Below, piece by piece: positions 1-7,050 of a stretch of DNA of 7,050 nt. Within the stretch, counting starts at the first letter, position 1. Each line of letters starts with the position of its first letter. The DNA is from Rhodocyclales bacterium (lineage in GTDB: Bacteria; Pseudomonadota; Gammaproteobacteria; Burkholderiales; Rhodocyclaceae). Location of the stretch: positions 1 through 7,050 of the forward strand of contig JAJTBM010000154.1 of NCBI GenBank assembly GCA_021286885.1. Direction: 5' to 3'. The position numbers and the translations under genes are program-made. The notes under the pieces are model-generated. The model was not told where the DNA came from, did not search any database, and was given only the letters and a program-made list of their open reading frames with translations.

Positions 1-88
1 CCGCCAGCATCAAAAACAGGGCGCTTCCCAACCCAAGCCAGCGATGGATGAGCACCAGCAAGGGGCGCAGGTATGCTTTGCGTGCCAT
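1..88 (-). CDS. PepSY-associated membrane protein, N-terminal fragment (runs off the left edge)
   Basis: Only the first 29 codons are present, reading leftwards from an ATG at base 88. The visible protein starts MARKAYLRPLLVLIHRWLGL and continues into a hydrophobic stretch, so it shows a short basic N-terminus leading into the first membrane helix. The sequence HRWLGL, after a few basic residues and at the start of the first helix, is characteristic of the PepSY-associated transmembrane family (established knowledge). Some members, such as FoxB and FpvG, are inner-membrane proteins involved in reducing ferric siderophores. The start lies 16 bases after the receptor stop, with an AAGG (97-100) eight bases before the ATG and no terminator between. 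Co-transcription with the receptor, and so Fur control, is likely. A role in iron release from the siderophore is inferred from family and position. The catalytic part is outside the window, so reductase activity cannot be judged. Confidence 0.75.
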   Translation of the reverse strand, partial: MARKAYLRPLLVLIHRWLGLGSALFLMLA

Positions 89-104
89 GACCAGGGCCTT
101 GGAC

Positions 105-2261
105 TCAGTAACGCCAGTTGAGCGCCACGCTCAGATTGCGCGGAGCCCCGTAGTAACCCTGGCCATAGCTTCCCCAGTACAGGCTGGAGAGATACTTTTC
201 ATCGGTCAGGTTGCGCAGGTTGAGGCTCACCGTCCACTGGCGATCCAGCGCATAGCTGGCCATCAGATCCACCAGGGTGTAGGCCTTCTGGCGTAGCTCC
301 CAGCCGTTATAGAAGGCATACACATCTCCCTGATGACTCACCTGGGTGCCCAGCTTGAGGCCGGGCAGCCAAGGCAGCTGATAGGTGGCCGACGCACGCA
401 GCAGACGACGCGGGGTGTAGGTGCGCACGTTCTGGCCCGCATCATCGTGGATGGAGAGCTGGGTATAGCCCAAGCGCCCCTCCAGCTGCGGGGTGAGCTG
501 GCCGGCCAGATCGAACTGGAAGCCGGTGGATTCTGCATCGATCCCGCTGTAATAGCTGCGGGTACCCACCGAACCGGCAAACTCGGCCAGATTTTCCTGA
601 CGGGTCTTGAACAGGGCCAGATTGGCATCCAGCCCGAACACACGGCCCTTCAAACCGGTTTCGGTACTACGCCCCCGCACCGGATCAAGAAAATTGCCCT
701 GGGCATCCTGCTGGTACTGGGGATTGAAGATCCGCGTCTGGCTCAGATAGGCATTCCAGTCGGAGGTCAGGGCATACACCAGCCCCGCATAGGGGGTGAT
801 CTCGCTGGCCCGACTCTCCCGACTGACACCGTAAGACACCCCGGCGGTTTCCGACGCGGTGGCTCGGGCGCCCAGGATCACCTGCAAGGGTGCCACCGGG
901 CGCACGCGGGCCGCCAGGAAGGCGCTGCGTTGAATGGTCGCGAACTGGCTGCCATCAATGGACGCATCAAACCCAGGCATGGCGTAATCCCCCTGCCAGC
1001 CCTCCAGGCTGGGCAAGGCCGTTCCGATTCCCCGCCCATAATAGGAAGTATCGCTCAGGGCGGAGCGGGACCAGCTGAGGCCTGCACTCAACTCCTGGCG
1101 CAGACCGCGCCATTCAAAGCCGCCATTGACCCGGACATCCGCCAAATCCCGGCGGCTATGCATGGCGTAGCGGGAAGGGTAGCTGTAAAGCCCCAGGCCG
1201 GTGCTGGCATTCGGGGTGCCATACACATACAGCAGAGCCGAATCATCCACCTGGTCGTTGCGGCTCAACTGGGCCTGGAGCTGCCAGTCGGAACCCAAGG
1301 CGTGGCTCAGTTCGGCAAAGCTGGTCTTGATGCTGGAGTCCCAATAGGCCCAATCGGCAGCCGTACTGGTGGAGCGGGCATAGTGGGTGCGAGAGCCATC
1401 CGTGTTGAACATGGGAATGGCACCCCACAGAGGACTACGGGCCTTGTTGTACTGCTCGCTATGCCCCAGGGTCAGCAGGGTGTCCGGGCCCAGATCAGCC
1501 TCCAGCACGCCATACACCACGCTCTTGCGACGGCCGTAACGATCCAGATAGGAGTCGCCATCTTCATGGGCCACCACCAGACGGCCCCTCAAACGCCCCG
1601 ACTCAACCAAGGCGCCCGACACATCCCCATCCAGCCGACGGCTATTCCAACTCCCCAGTTTGAGACCTGCACTGGCCTGGAAATCGGGGGTCGGGCGCTT
1701 GCGCACAAAGTTGACCGTGGCGGCCGGATAACCGGTGCCGGTAGTGAGGCCGTTCGCCCCGTACACCACCTCCACCCGATCGTAGAGGGCGGTATCCAGA
1801 TCCCCGTACACGTTCCCATAGGCAAAGGGCACACCAACGCCATCCACCTGGAAGCTGGTGATGTCAAACCCCCGGGCGGTGTAATAGGTACGATCGGTTT
1901 CGACCTTTTCCACCATGACGCCCGAAGAGGCTGCCAGTGCCTCATTCACGCTGTTGAGCCGAAAATCGTTCATTTCGGCCCGGGTGAGTACCGAAACACT
2001 CTGAGGCGTGTCTTTCAGACTCAGATTGAGCCCCGTGGCCGACCGACTGCGCCGCACGGTGTAGCGCCCCGAGCGCTCGGAAGGCGCCTCTTCCACACCA
2101 CGCCCTTCCTCCACCCGCACCGGACTGAGGGTGAGCACATCGGTTTCAGCCGCATGGAGCCCCTGAGCAAACGCAGCACAGGTGATGAAGGGGACGAAAA
2201 CGGACAGCAAAGCGCGATTCAGAGGGCGCAAACGCAGCCCCCGGCAAGACATTTCAGACAT
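105..2261 (-). CDS. TonB-dependent ferric-siderophore outer-membrane receptor (FhuE/FpvA-like)
   Basis: Outer-membrane beta-barrel protein of 718 residues that should import a ferric siderophore using energy from TonB-ExbBD. The open frame extends 64 codons further upstream, but I chose the ATG at 2261. It has a GGAG six bases before it, a signal peptide follows at once, and the extension would cover the promoter and Fur box. Residues 1 to about 37 form the signal peptide: basic start, hydrophobic core around 18-32, cleavage near AFA(30-32) or HA(36-37). A TonB-box-like segment DVLTLSPV lies at 41-48. The plug is at about 76-190, with YYTARGFD, FQVDGV and RVEVVYGANGLTTGTG, the pattern seen in hydroxamate-type receptors such as FhuE and FpvA. 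The barrel runs from about 195, with NLTDEKY near the C-terminus and a final aromatic residue (NWRY). There is no N-terminal signalling domain between signal peptide and TonB box, so it is not a sigma-factor transducer. The substrate is not determinable here; a hydroxamate or mixed siderophore is the best guess. Confidence 0.93.
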   Translation of the reverse strand: MSEMSCRGLRLRPLNRALLSVFVPFITCAAFAQGLHAAETDVLTLSPVRVEEGRGVEEAPSERSGRYTVRRSRSATGLNLSLKDTPQSVSVLTRAEMNDFRLNSVNEALAASSGVMVEKVETDRTYYTARGFDITSFQVDGVGVPFAYGNVYGDLDTALYDRVEVVYGANGLTTGTGYPAATVNFVRKRPTPDFQASAGLKLGSWNSRRLDGDVSGALVESGRLRGRLVVAHEDGDSYLDRYGRRKSVVYGVLEADLGPDTLLTLGHSEQYNKARSPLWGAIPMFNTDGSRTHYARSTSTAADWAYWDSSIKTSFAELSHALGSDWQLQAQLSRNDQVDDSALLYVYGTPNASTGLGLYSYPSRYAMHSRRDLADVRVNGGFEWRGLRQELSAGLSWSRSALSDTSYYGRGIGTALPSLEGWQGDYAMPGFDASIDGSQFATIQRSAFLAARVRPVAPLQVILGARATASETAGVSYGVSRESRASEITPYAGLVYALTSDWNAYLSQTRIFNPQYQQDAQGNFLDPVRGRSTETGLKGRVFGLDANLALFKTRQENLAEFAGSVGTRSYYSGIDAESTGFQFDLAGQLTPQLEGRLGYTQLSIHDDAGQNVRTYTPRRLLRASATYQLPWLPGLKLGTQVSHQGDVYAFYNGWELRQKAYTLVDLMASYALDRQWTVSLNLRNLTDEKYLSSLYWGSYGQGYYGAPRNLSVALNWRY

Positions 2262-2267
2262 ACAACA

Positions 2268-2302
2268 CTCCAGGCTGGGCGTGACTGGCTGGCTACCTGG
2301 AG
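2268..2302 (-). promoter_or_regulatory. Inverted repeat that could sequester the receptor's ribosome binding site
   Basis: Read on the minus strand, CTCCAGG (2302-2296) is followed after 21 bases by its exact complement CCTGGAG (2274-2268). The second arm contains the GGAG Shine-Dalgarno sequence of the receptor start at 2261. The stem can be lengthened outward by one G-U and one C-G pair. If it forms in the mRNA it would hide the ribosome binding site, so translation could depend on a competing structure or a bound factor. The repeat is seen directly; the regulatory role is inference. I do not recognise a known riboswitch core in this short leader. Confidence 0.4.
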
Positions 2303-2330
2303 CGGAATGCTGGGGGTGGCTGGCTGGTGG

Positions 2331-2347
2331 GGCCCGCGAACCGGGCC
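2331..2347 (-). promoter_or_regulatory. Hairpin near the 5' end of the receptor mRNA leader
   Basis: A perfect 6-bp GC stem (GGCCCG / CGGGCC) closes a five-base loop. It would start about ten bases after the transcription start predicted from the -10 box at 2365-2370. There is no following T run, so it is not a terminator. A stem so near the 5' end could protect the message from decay, which is inference. Confidence 0.4.
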
Positions 2348-2351
2348 AACT

Positions 2352-2370
2352 GATAACGATTCTTATTATA
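2352..2370 (-). promoter_or_regulatory. Fur box (iron-responsive operator)
   Basis: The 19 bases at 2352-2370 match the classical Fur consensus GATAATGATAATCATTATC at 14 of 19 positions by my own comparison; the left half GATAAnGAT and the right ATTAT are conserved. The site overlaps the receptor's -10 box completely, the usual layout for Fur repression with iron. It lies 91 bases upstream of the receptor start. The SEC-C gene on the other strand begins 113 bases away, so control of that gene is less likely but not excluded. Confidence 0.8.
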
Positions 2371-2393
2371 CGCAAAAACCCACAAATTCGCAC
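2365..2393 (-). promoter_or_regulatory. Sigma-70-type promoter of the receptor operon
   Basis: On the minus strand a perfect TATAAT lies at 2370-2365. A weak -35 candidate, GTGCGA (2393-2388, three of six matches to TTGACA), lies 17 bases upstream. The predicted transcription start near 2358 gives a leader of about 97 bases. The -10 call is firm; the -35 is poor. Confidence 0.6.
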
Positions 2394-2405
2394 ACCGCAC
2401 GCCCT

Positions 2406-2430
2406 CCCCGGAATTTCGGTGTTCCCGGGG
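2406..2430. repeat. Imperfect GC-rich inverted repeat in the divergent intergenic region
   Basis: CCCCGGAA (2406-2413) and TTCCCGGGG (2422-2430) are complementary apart from one bulged C, around an eight-base spacer. It lies upstream of the receptor promoter and about 50 bases before the SEC-C gene start. It has no T run, so it is not an obvious terminator. It may be a protein-binding site or chance in GC-rich DNA. Confidence 0.3.
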
Positions 2431-2482
2431 GCTTCCGGTATCCTGTCGGGCATATTCGCAAACTCTGCACTGCCCCTCCATC

Positions 2483-4303
2483 ATGAACACTTCCGCCCAG
2501 GCCGAATGGGCCGACACCCTCGGCCAGATCTGCGAAAGCGCCGCTGCCATGCTCCAGGCCGGCCCCAGCTTCAACGACTTCCGCGATGACATGCTGCCCC
2601 TGGCCCTGCATATGGCCGCCGTGCTGGGACTCCCCTTTGATGGTCAAATCACCCCCGCCCATCAGGCCATGACCACCCATCTGGCGGTGGAACTGTGGAA
2701 CATCACCCCCCGCCTGGGTCTGGATCTGGCACTACCGACGCCCATCAAGCTGCAAGCCCACCAGAGCTGCCCCTGTGGCTCGGGCAAGACCTACGGCAAA
2801 TGCTGTGGCGCGATCCGCAGCATGCCCCTCAACATTCCCCCCGAATGGCTGGGCGCGAGCGTGCTGCATCTGCTGCCCCAGACCAGCTTCAAGAAGCTGC
2901 CGCTCCATGCGCTACCCGTTGGAGCCGTCCTCCAGGCCGCCCAGGATGACGCTGCCCAGGGCGAAAGCCGCCGGGCACTGGCGCTGCTGGAGCAATTGTT
3001 TGTAGATCTGGACAAGCTCGCGGGCGAGGATCCCGAGGCCGAAGGGGCCGCTGATCTGCTGCTCACCCTCTACGCCGAGCTAAACCATGCCACCCGGCGG
3101 GAGCGCTTTCTGGAGCGCCTGCTGGGCTGCAGCCATAAAGCCCTGCGCTCGGCCGCGCTTCAAATCCAGAGCGCGATGCTGTGCGACATGGGTGAATACG
3201 AAGCCGCCCAGGCGGCCTTCCTCGAAGCCCAGCACCTGACGCCCAACGCCCCCAGCCTCGCCCAACTGGAAATCATCACCCTGGTGGCCCAGGGGCGGCA
3301 GGCCGAAGCCCAGGCCCGGGCCGAGTTCTGGGGCCAGCGCCTGGCCCGGGACAAGCAGCATGATTACGCCGAGCTGATTCATTTTCTGGAATCCATGGCC
3401 CATGCCCCGGACGAAACCATGCTCCAGATGGAAGCCGACAGCGCCGAGGGCCCCATCCCCCAACTGTGGGATGTCATCCTCAGCTGGCCCGACCCCGCCA
3501 CCCAGCTCCACTACGGGGCCGGGCTGCTGCCCACACCCGAGCTGGCCAAGCTGGAAAAGCGCTGGGCAAAAAACACCCCCATGAACCCCAGGGCTGATGG
3601 CCTCACCTGGTTTGAAGACCTGGTCAAGCACCCGATCCTGGGCCAATCCTTGCTGGTGCTGGCCGATCTGAGCCAAGTGATTTCCACCATGCTGCCGGGC
3701 AGCCCCGGCGCCCTCCAGGCCCTGCACCGCACCCTCGCCCGCTACGGCGCCAACCTGCGTCAGGCCCTGCTCGCAGCCGGCCACATCCACCCGCCTCTGG
3801 CCTGGGATCACACCCCCAGCCGGGCCGTGCTGGTGCTGGCCTTTGAAGAGGCCCTGCTGCTGCGCCGCCAGGATCCGCAACAGGCCGAAGCGGTGCTGCG
3901 CTGGCTGCTCACCGAAGCCGACCCGAGCGACCAGCTGGAAGTGCGCGAACCCCTGATCCACCTGCTGCTGGACCAGGGCCAGCCCGCCGAGGCCCTGGCC
4001 CTGGTCGGCCCCTGCGCCGAAGACAACGGCGCCCTGCTGTTCGGGCATGTCTTGAGCTACTTTGCCAATGGCCAGACCGAGGTGGCAGCCCAAGTGCTCA
4101 AGCAGGCCGCCCGCAGCTTCCCGCGTCTGTGGAAGCTGCTGGAAGCCGACAGCGTGAGCCGTCCGCGCAGCAATGAATCCGAAGAAACCGAACTAGCCCG
4201 GGAATACCGGCGCGAGTACCGCCCCCTGTGGAAGCGCCTGGGCGCCCTGGACTGGGCCCGCACGGTGCTGCCGGCCAAGGCGGGCGCCAAGGCCAAGGGC
4301 TGA
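2483..4303 (+). CDS. SEC-C zinc-motif protein with long helical (TPR-like) repeat body
   Basis: Protein of 606 residues with no signal peptide or membrane segment, so probably cytoplasmic. Residues 96-108 are a complete SEC-C motif, CPCGSGKTYGKCC, with the four zinc ligands C96, C98, C107 and C108. This motif is known from the SecA C-terminus, where it binds zinc and helps contact SecB and ribosomes, and it recurs in many otherwise unrelated proteins. About 95 helical residues precede it. The rest is rich in Ala and Leu and looks like tetratricopeptide-type helices, clearest at about 222-290 (MGEYEAAQAAFLEAQHLTP) and 490-560 (QGQPAEALALV). The C-terminal stretch at about 570-594 (YRPLWKRLGALDWA) resembles the end of ST7/TPR-like bacterial proteins; that resemblance is from memory and tentative. 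The ATG at 2483 has no clear Shine-Dalgarno sequence, but no better in-frame start is seen. A VanZ-like gene follows after 10 bases. Specific function unknown; a protein-interaction scaffold is inferred. Confidence 0.85.
   Translation: MNTSAQAEWADTLGQICESAAAMLQAGPSFNDFRDDMLPLALHMAAVLGLPFDGQITPAHQAMTTHLAVELWNITPRLGLDLALPTPIKLQAHQSCPCGSGKTYGKCCGAIRSMPLNIPPEWLGASVLHLLPQTSFKKLPLHALPVGAVLQAAQDDAAQGESRRALALLEQLFVDLDKLAGEDPEAEGAADLLLTLYAELNHATRRERFLERLLGCSHKALRSAALQIQSAMLCDMGEYEAAQAAFLEAQHLTPNAPSLAQLEIITLVAQGRQAEAQARAEFWGQRLARDKQHDYAELIHFLESMAHAPDETMLQMEADSAEGPIPQLWDVILSWPDPATQLHYGAGLLPTPELAKLEKRWAKNTPMNPRADGLTWFEDLVKHPILGQSLLVLADLSQVISTMLPGSPGALQALHRTLARYGANLRQALLAAGHIHPPLAWDHTPSRAVLVLAFEEALLLRRQDPQQAEAVLRWLLTEADPSDQLEVREPLIHLLLDQGQPAEALALVGPCAEDNGALLFGHVLSYFANGQTEVAAQVLKQAARSFPRLWKLLEADSVSRPRSNESEETELAREYRREYRPLWKRLGALDWARTVLPAKAGAKAKG
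2768..2806 (+). other. SEC-C zinc-binding motif (within the helical-repeat protein)
   Basis: Codes for C-P-C followed by eight residues and C-C, the full CxCx8CC SEC-C pattern with all four ligand cysteines intact. It sits near residue 100 of 606, whereas in SecA it lies at the extreme C-terminus. Confidence 0.9.
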
Positions 4304-4313
4304 GGGCTACGGT

Positions 4314-4697
4314 ATGGATCTGCTGCTCCGCCTGCCGCCCCTGCTGCTGCGGGGGCTGTTTGTCACTGCCCTGGTGGCTATCTTCATCCTGGCGATGATT
4401 CCGCTACCGGAGCCTTACTTCAATGCATTTTCTTTTCAGGACAAGATCGAGCACTACGGATGCTTCGTGGTGCTGATGCTGATGGGCTGGGCCGGCGGGC
4501 CCCGTCATGCCCGCCCCATCGCCATTGGCCTGGTGCTCTACGGGCTGCTGATCGAGGTCTGCCAGGATCAATTCACCCTCAACCGGGTGGGCGACCCCTG
4601 GGATCTGCTGGCCGATACCGTGGGCGTGCTGATTGGGCTGGGCATCTGCACCCGGCTGCAGCAAGCCCATCCGGCGCTGAAGGCAGCCGCTGCCTGA
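4314..4697 (+). CDS. VanZ-family small membrane protein
   Basis: Protein of 127 residues with four likely membrane helices at about 9-31, 47-62, 67-83 and 97-114. Conserved VanZ-family positions are visible: D43-K44 and H47 before helix 2 (QDKIEHYGCF), E81 and Q84 at the end of helix 3 (LLIEVCQ), then R91, D94 and D97 leading to the last Gly-rich helix. VanZ itself gives low-level teicoplanin resistance by an unclear route. Short chromosomal relatives like this one are widespread and of unknown function, so a resistance role should not be assumed. The start is supported by GAGGG overlapping the stop codon of the preceding gene, eight bases before the ATG. The 10-base gap and shared strand suggest co-transcription, and perhaps translational coupling, with the SEC-C gene. 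Confidence 0.85.
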   Translation: MDLLLRLPPLLLRGLFVTALVAIFILAMIPLPEPYFNAFSFQDKIEHYGCFVVLMLMGWAGGPRHARPIAIGLVLYGLLIEVCQDQFTLNRVGDPWDLLADTVGVLIGLGICTRLQQAHPALKAAAA

Positions 4698-4711
4698 GGT
4701 CTGGGCGGTCT

Positions 4712-4738
4712 GCGCCGCCTACGCCGCCTGCGCCGTCC
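4712..4738. repeat. Three tandem 9-bp units
   Basis: Three consecutive 9-mers, GCGCCGCCT, ACGCCGCCT and GCGCCGTCC, lie between the VanZ-like stop codon and the terminator hairpin. They are too short and too few for a clear function and are probably slippage in non-coding GC-rich DNA. Confidence 0.4.
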
Positions 4739-4747
4739 AAGGTTAAC

Positions 4748-4789
4748 GAACAACGGGCCGCTCCCTGCGTGGGGAGCGGCCCGTTGTTC
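4748..4789. terminator. Bidirectional transcription terminator between convergent genes
   Basis: A perfect 18-bp inverted repeat (arms 4748-4765 and 4772-4789) encloses the six-base loop TGCGTG, with a GC-rich core GGGCCGCTCCC. It begins 50 bases after the VanZ-like stop and 48 bases after the DUF2322-like stop on the other strand. Neither side has a long T run, but the outer stem and flank are T-rich, especially on the minus strand (GTTGTTCGTTAACCTT). Position and strength make a shared terminator the most likely role. Confidence 0.82.
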
Positions 4790-4837
4790 ATGGCAGCAGC
4801 ACCTTTGCAGAAGGCACCCAGAAGGGCGCCCTCAGGC

Positions 4838-5155
4838 TCAGGCGGCGAAGACGTGCTTCACCCGCAGGGTTTCGCCCCGCTCCACCAGACCGATCAGGCG
4901 GTCGATGTTGGGATGCTTGCCCGGGTTGATGCGGGCATCTTCGCTGTGCTCGGCGTAGATCTCGATGCCCTGGGTGGCGGCATCCGGGGTGATGGCCCCG
5001 TGGATCTGGGCCAGATGGTTGTACACCGCGAGGGAGCCGGCCTGGCCGGGCTTGTTCTCGATGGTGGCCACCACCTCATCGGCAGCATTGATCAGCTGGA
5101 TCGCAGCCAGATGGGACACGCCGGGCAGGGTCTTGAGCTTGTCAGCAAAAGCCAT
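4838..5155 (-). CDS. Small conserved protein, DUF2322-like, downstream of purB
   Basis: Protein of 105 residues, soluble, without signal peptide or membrane segment. It contains a strongly conserved-looking segment at about 63-87, with EHSEDAR (69-75) and PGKHPNIDRL (78-87), and an earlier PGQAGSLAVYNHLA (36-49). This pattern matches my recollection of the DUF2322 family, small proteobacterial proteins of unknown function; the assignment is from memory. The start at 5155 follows the purB stop by 12 bases, and GGAG lies directly after the purB stop codon, eight bases before the ATG, so it is almost certainly translated from the purB transcript. The clustered charged residues (E69, H70, D73, R75, H81, D85, R86) look like a binding or active site, which is inference. 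Function unknown. Confidence 0.8.
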   Translation of the reverse strand: MAFADKLKTLPGVSHLAAIQLINAADEVVATIENKPGQAGSLAVYNHLAQIHGAITPDAATQGIEIYAEHSEDARINPGKHPNIDRLIGLVERGETLRVKHVFAA

Positions 5156-5167
5156 GGTCGCCGCTCC

Positions 5168-6577
<1,410 letters not shown>

Positions 6578-6604
6578 ACCCGTGGGGGCCCCGTTCGCCG
6601 ATGA

Positions 6605-6610
6605 TAAAAT
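6605..6610 (+). promoter_or_regulatory. Candidate -10 element of the yqhA-like gene
   Basis: TAAAAT within GATAAAATCC lies 31 bases before the start codon, giving a leader of about 25 bases. The -35 region is GC-rich and poor (GTGGGG at 17-base spacing). It is the mirror image of the purB -10 element, 27 bases away. Confidence 0.45.
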
Positions 6611-6641
6611 CCGCCATCCCCCAACTCGGCCGTCCGGAACC

Positions 6642-7050
6642 ATGAGCAAAGGAACACAAAACCAACTGGAACGCTTCATTTTCTGGAGCCGCTGGCTCCA
6701 GGCCCCCCTCTACCTCGGGCTGGTCGTAGCCCAGGGGATCTACGTTTACCTCTTCATGGCCGAGCTGTTCCACTTGGTGGCCAGCGTGATCGAGTCTGGC
6801 GGCCACATCAGCGAAACCGAGACCATGCTGGTGGTGCTGGGGCTGATCGACGTGGTGATGATCGCCAACCTGCTCATCATGGTCATCATCGGCGGCTACG
6901 AAACCTTCGTCTCGCGCCTGGATCTGGACGACCACCCGGATCAGCCCGAATGGCTGTCTCACGTGAATGCGGGGGTGCTGAAGATCAAGCTCTCGACCGC
7001 GATCATCGGCATCTCGTCCATCCATCTGCTCAAGACCTTCATCAACGCGG
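6642..7050 (+). CDS. YqhA / UPF0114 (TIGR00645) family membrane protein, cut by the right edge
   Basis: The first 136 codons are present without a stop; the gene continues past the window. The order of motifs matches E. coli Yqh[13 protein letters not shown] (16-27), [29 protein letters not shown] (63-91) and a late [11 protein letters not shown] (123-133). Three hydrophobic helices are visible, at about 20-48, 62-85 and 113-131, so it is an inner-membrane protein. The loop at 92-110 is acidic and polar ([13 protein letters not shown]). The family has no firmly established function. The start at 6642 has only a weak GGAA just upstream, but the N-terminus begins where family members begin, apart from about eight extra residues. 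It is divergent from purB across 106 bases. Family assignment is strong; at most a short C-terminal tail should be missing. Confidence 0.9.
   Translation, partial: MSKGTQNQLERFIFWSRWLQAPLYLGLVVAQGIYVYLFMAELFHLVASVIESGGHISETETMLVVLGLIDVVMIANLLIMVIIGGYETFVSRLDLDDHPDQPEWLSHVNAGVLKIKLSTAIIGISSIHLLKTFINA

Noticed and set aside
2262..2453. A 64-residue N-terminal extension of the receptor from an upstream ATG at 2453
   Set aside because: It would place coding sequence across the -10 box and Fur operator and put the signal peptide inside the protein. The start at 2261 has a good ribosome binding site.
333..2486. A 717-codon open frame on the plus strand opposite the receptor gene
   Set aside because: It is antisense to a clear TonB-dependent receptor, has a low-complexity Gly/His/Gln-rich translation with no recognisable domain, and would run through the Fur box and promoter. 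It is a shadow of GC-rich codon usage.
3080..4093. A 337-codon minus-strand frame opposite the SEC-C gene
   Set aside because: The Gly/Gln-rich translation has no domain signature, and the plus-strand gene has an intact zinc motif and repeat pattern.
4314..4697. The VanZ-like gene as a glycopeptide-resistance determinant
   Set aside because: No vanHAX or vanRS genes are near and glycopeptides do not normally reach their target in Gram-negative bacteria. Short chromosomal VanZ relatives are common.
4712..4738. The tandem 9-mers as a possible regulatory or CRISPR-like array
   Set aside because: There are only three contiguous, imperfect 9-base units with no spacers, in a non-coding GC-rich gap.

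Overview
The window reads as an ordinary, compact chromosomal segment of a GC-rich proteobacterium. The close match of PurB to the E. coli enzyme, the SEC-C/helical-repeat and DUF2322-like proteins, and the gene spacing fit a betaproteobacterium, perhaps of the Rhodocyclales. That placement is inference. I saw no mobile element, CRISPR array, tRNA, rRNA or phage gene, and nothing that amounts to a new multi-gene system. The more interesting signals are in control regions and in one poorly described gene pair.

Left part (1-2400, minus strand): an iron-uptake unit. A TonB-dependent ferric-siderophore receptor of the FhuE/FpvA kind (2261 to 105) is followed after 16 bases by the first 29 codons of a PepSY-type inner-membrane protein (88 to beyond base 1). 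The promoter has a perfect TATAAT -10 box inside a good Fur-box match (2352-2370). The inferred leader of about 97 bases has a hairpin near its 5' end and a second inverted repeat that would pair with the receptor's ribosome binding site. The likely job is Fur-controlled import of a ferric siderophore across the outer membrane, then reduction or handling at the inner membrane.

Middle part (2483-4697, plus strand): a two-gene unit. It encodes a 606-residue protein with an N-terminal SEC-C zinc motif and a long helical-repeat body, and, 10 bases on, a small four-helix VanZ-family membrane protein. The unit ends at a perfect 18-bp hairpin (4748-4789) that lies almost equally far from the two converging genes and probably serves both strands.

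Right part (4838-6535, minus strand): purB (adenylosuccinate lyase, purine biosynthesis) followed 12 bases later by a 105-residue DUF2322-like protein. Divergent from purB, and sharing a short promoter region with back-to-back TAAAAT -10 elements, is a YqhA/UPF0114-family membrane protein (6642 to beyond the right edge).

Coding density is high. The long open frames opposite the receptor, purB and the SEC-C gene are antisense shadows typical of GC-rich codon usage.
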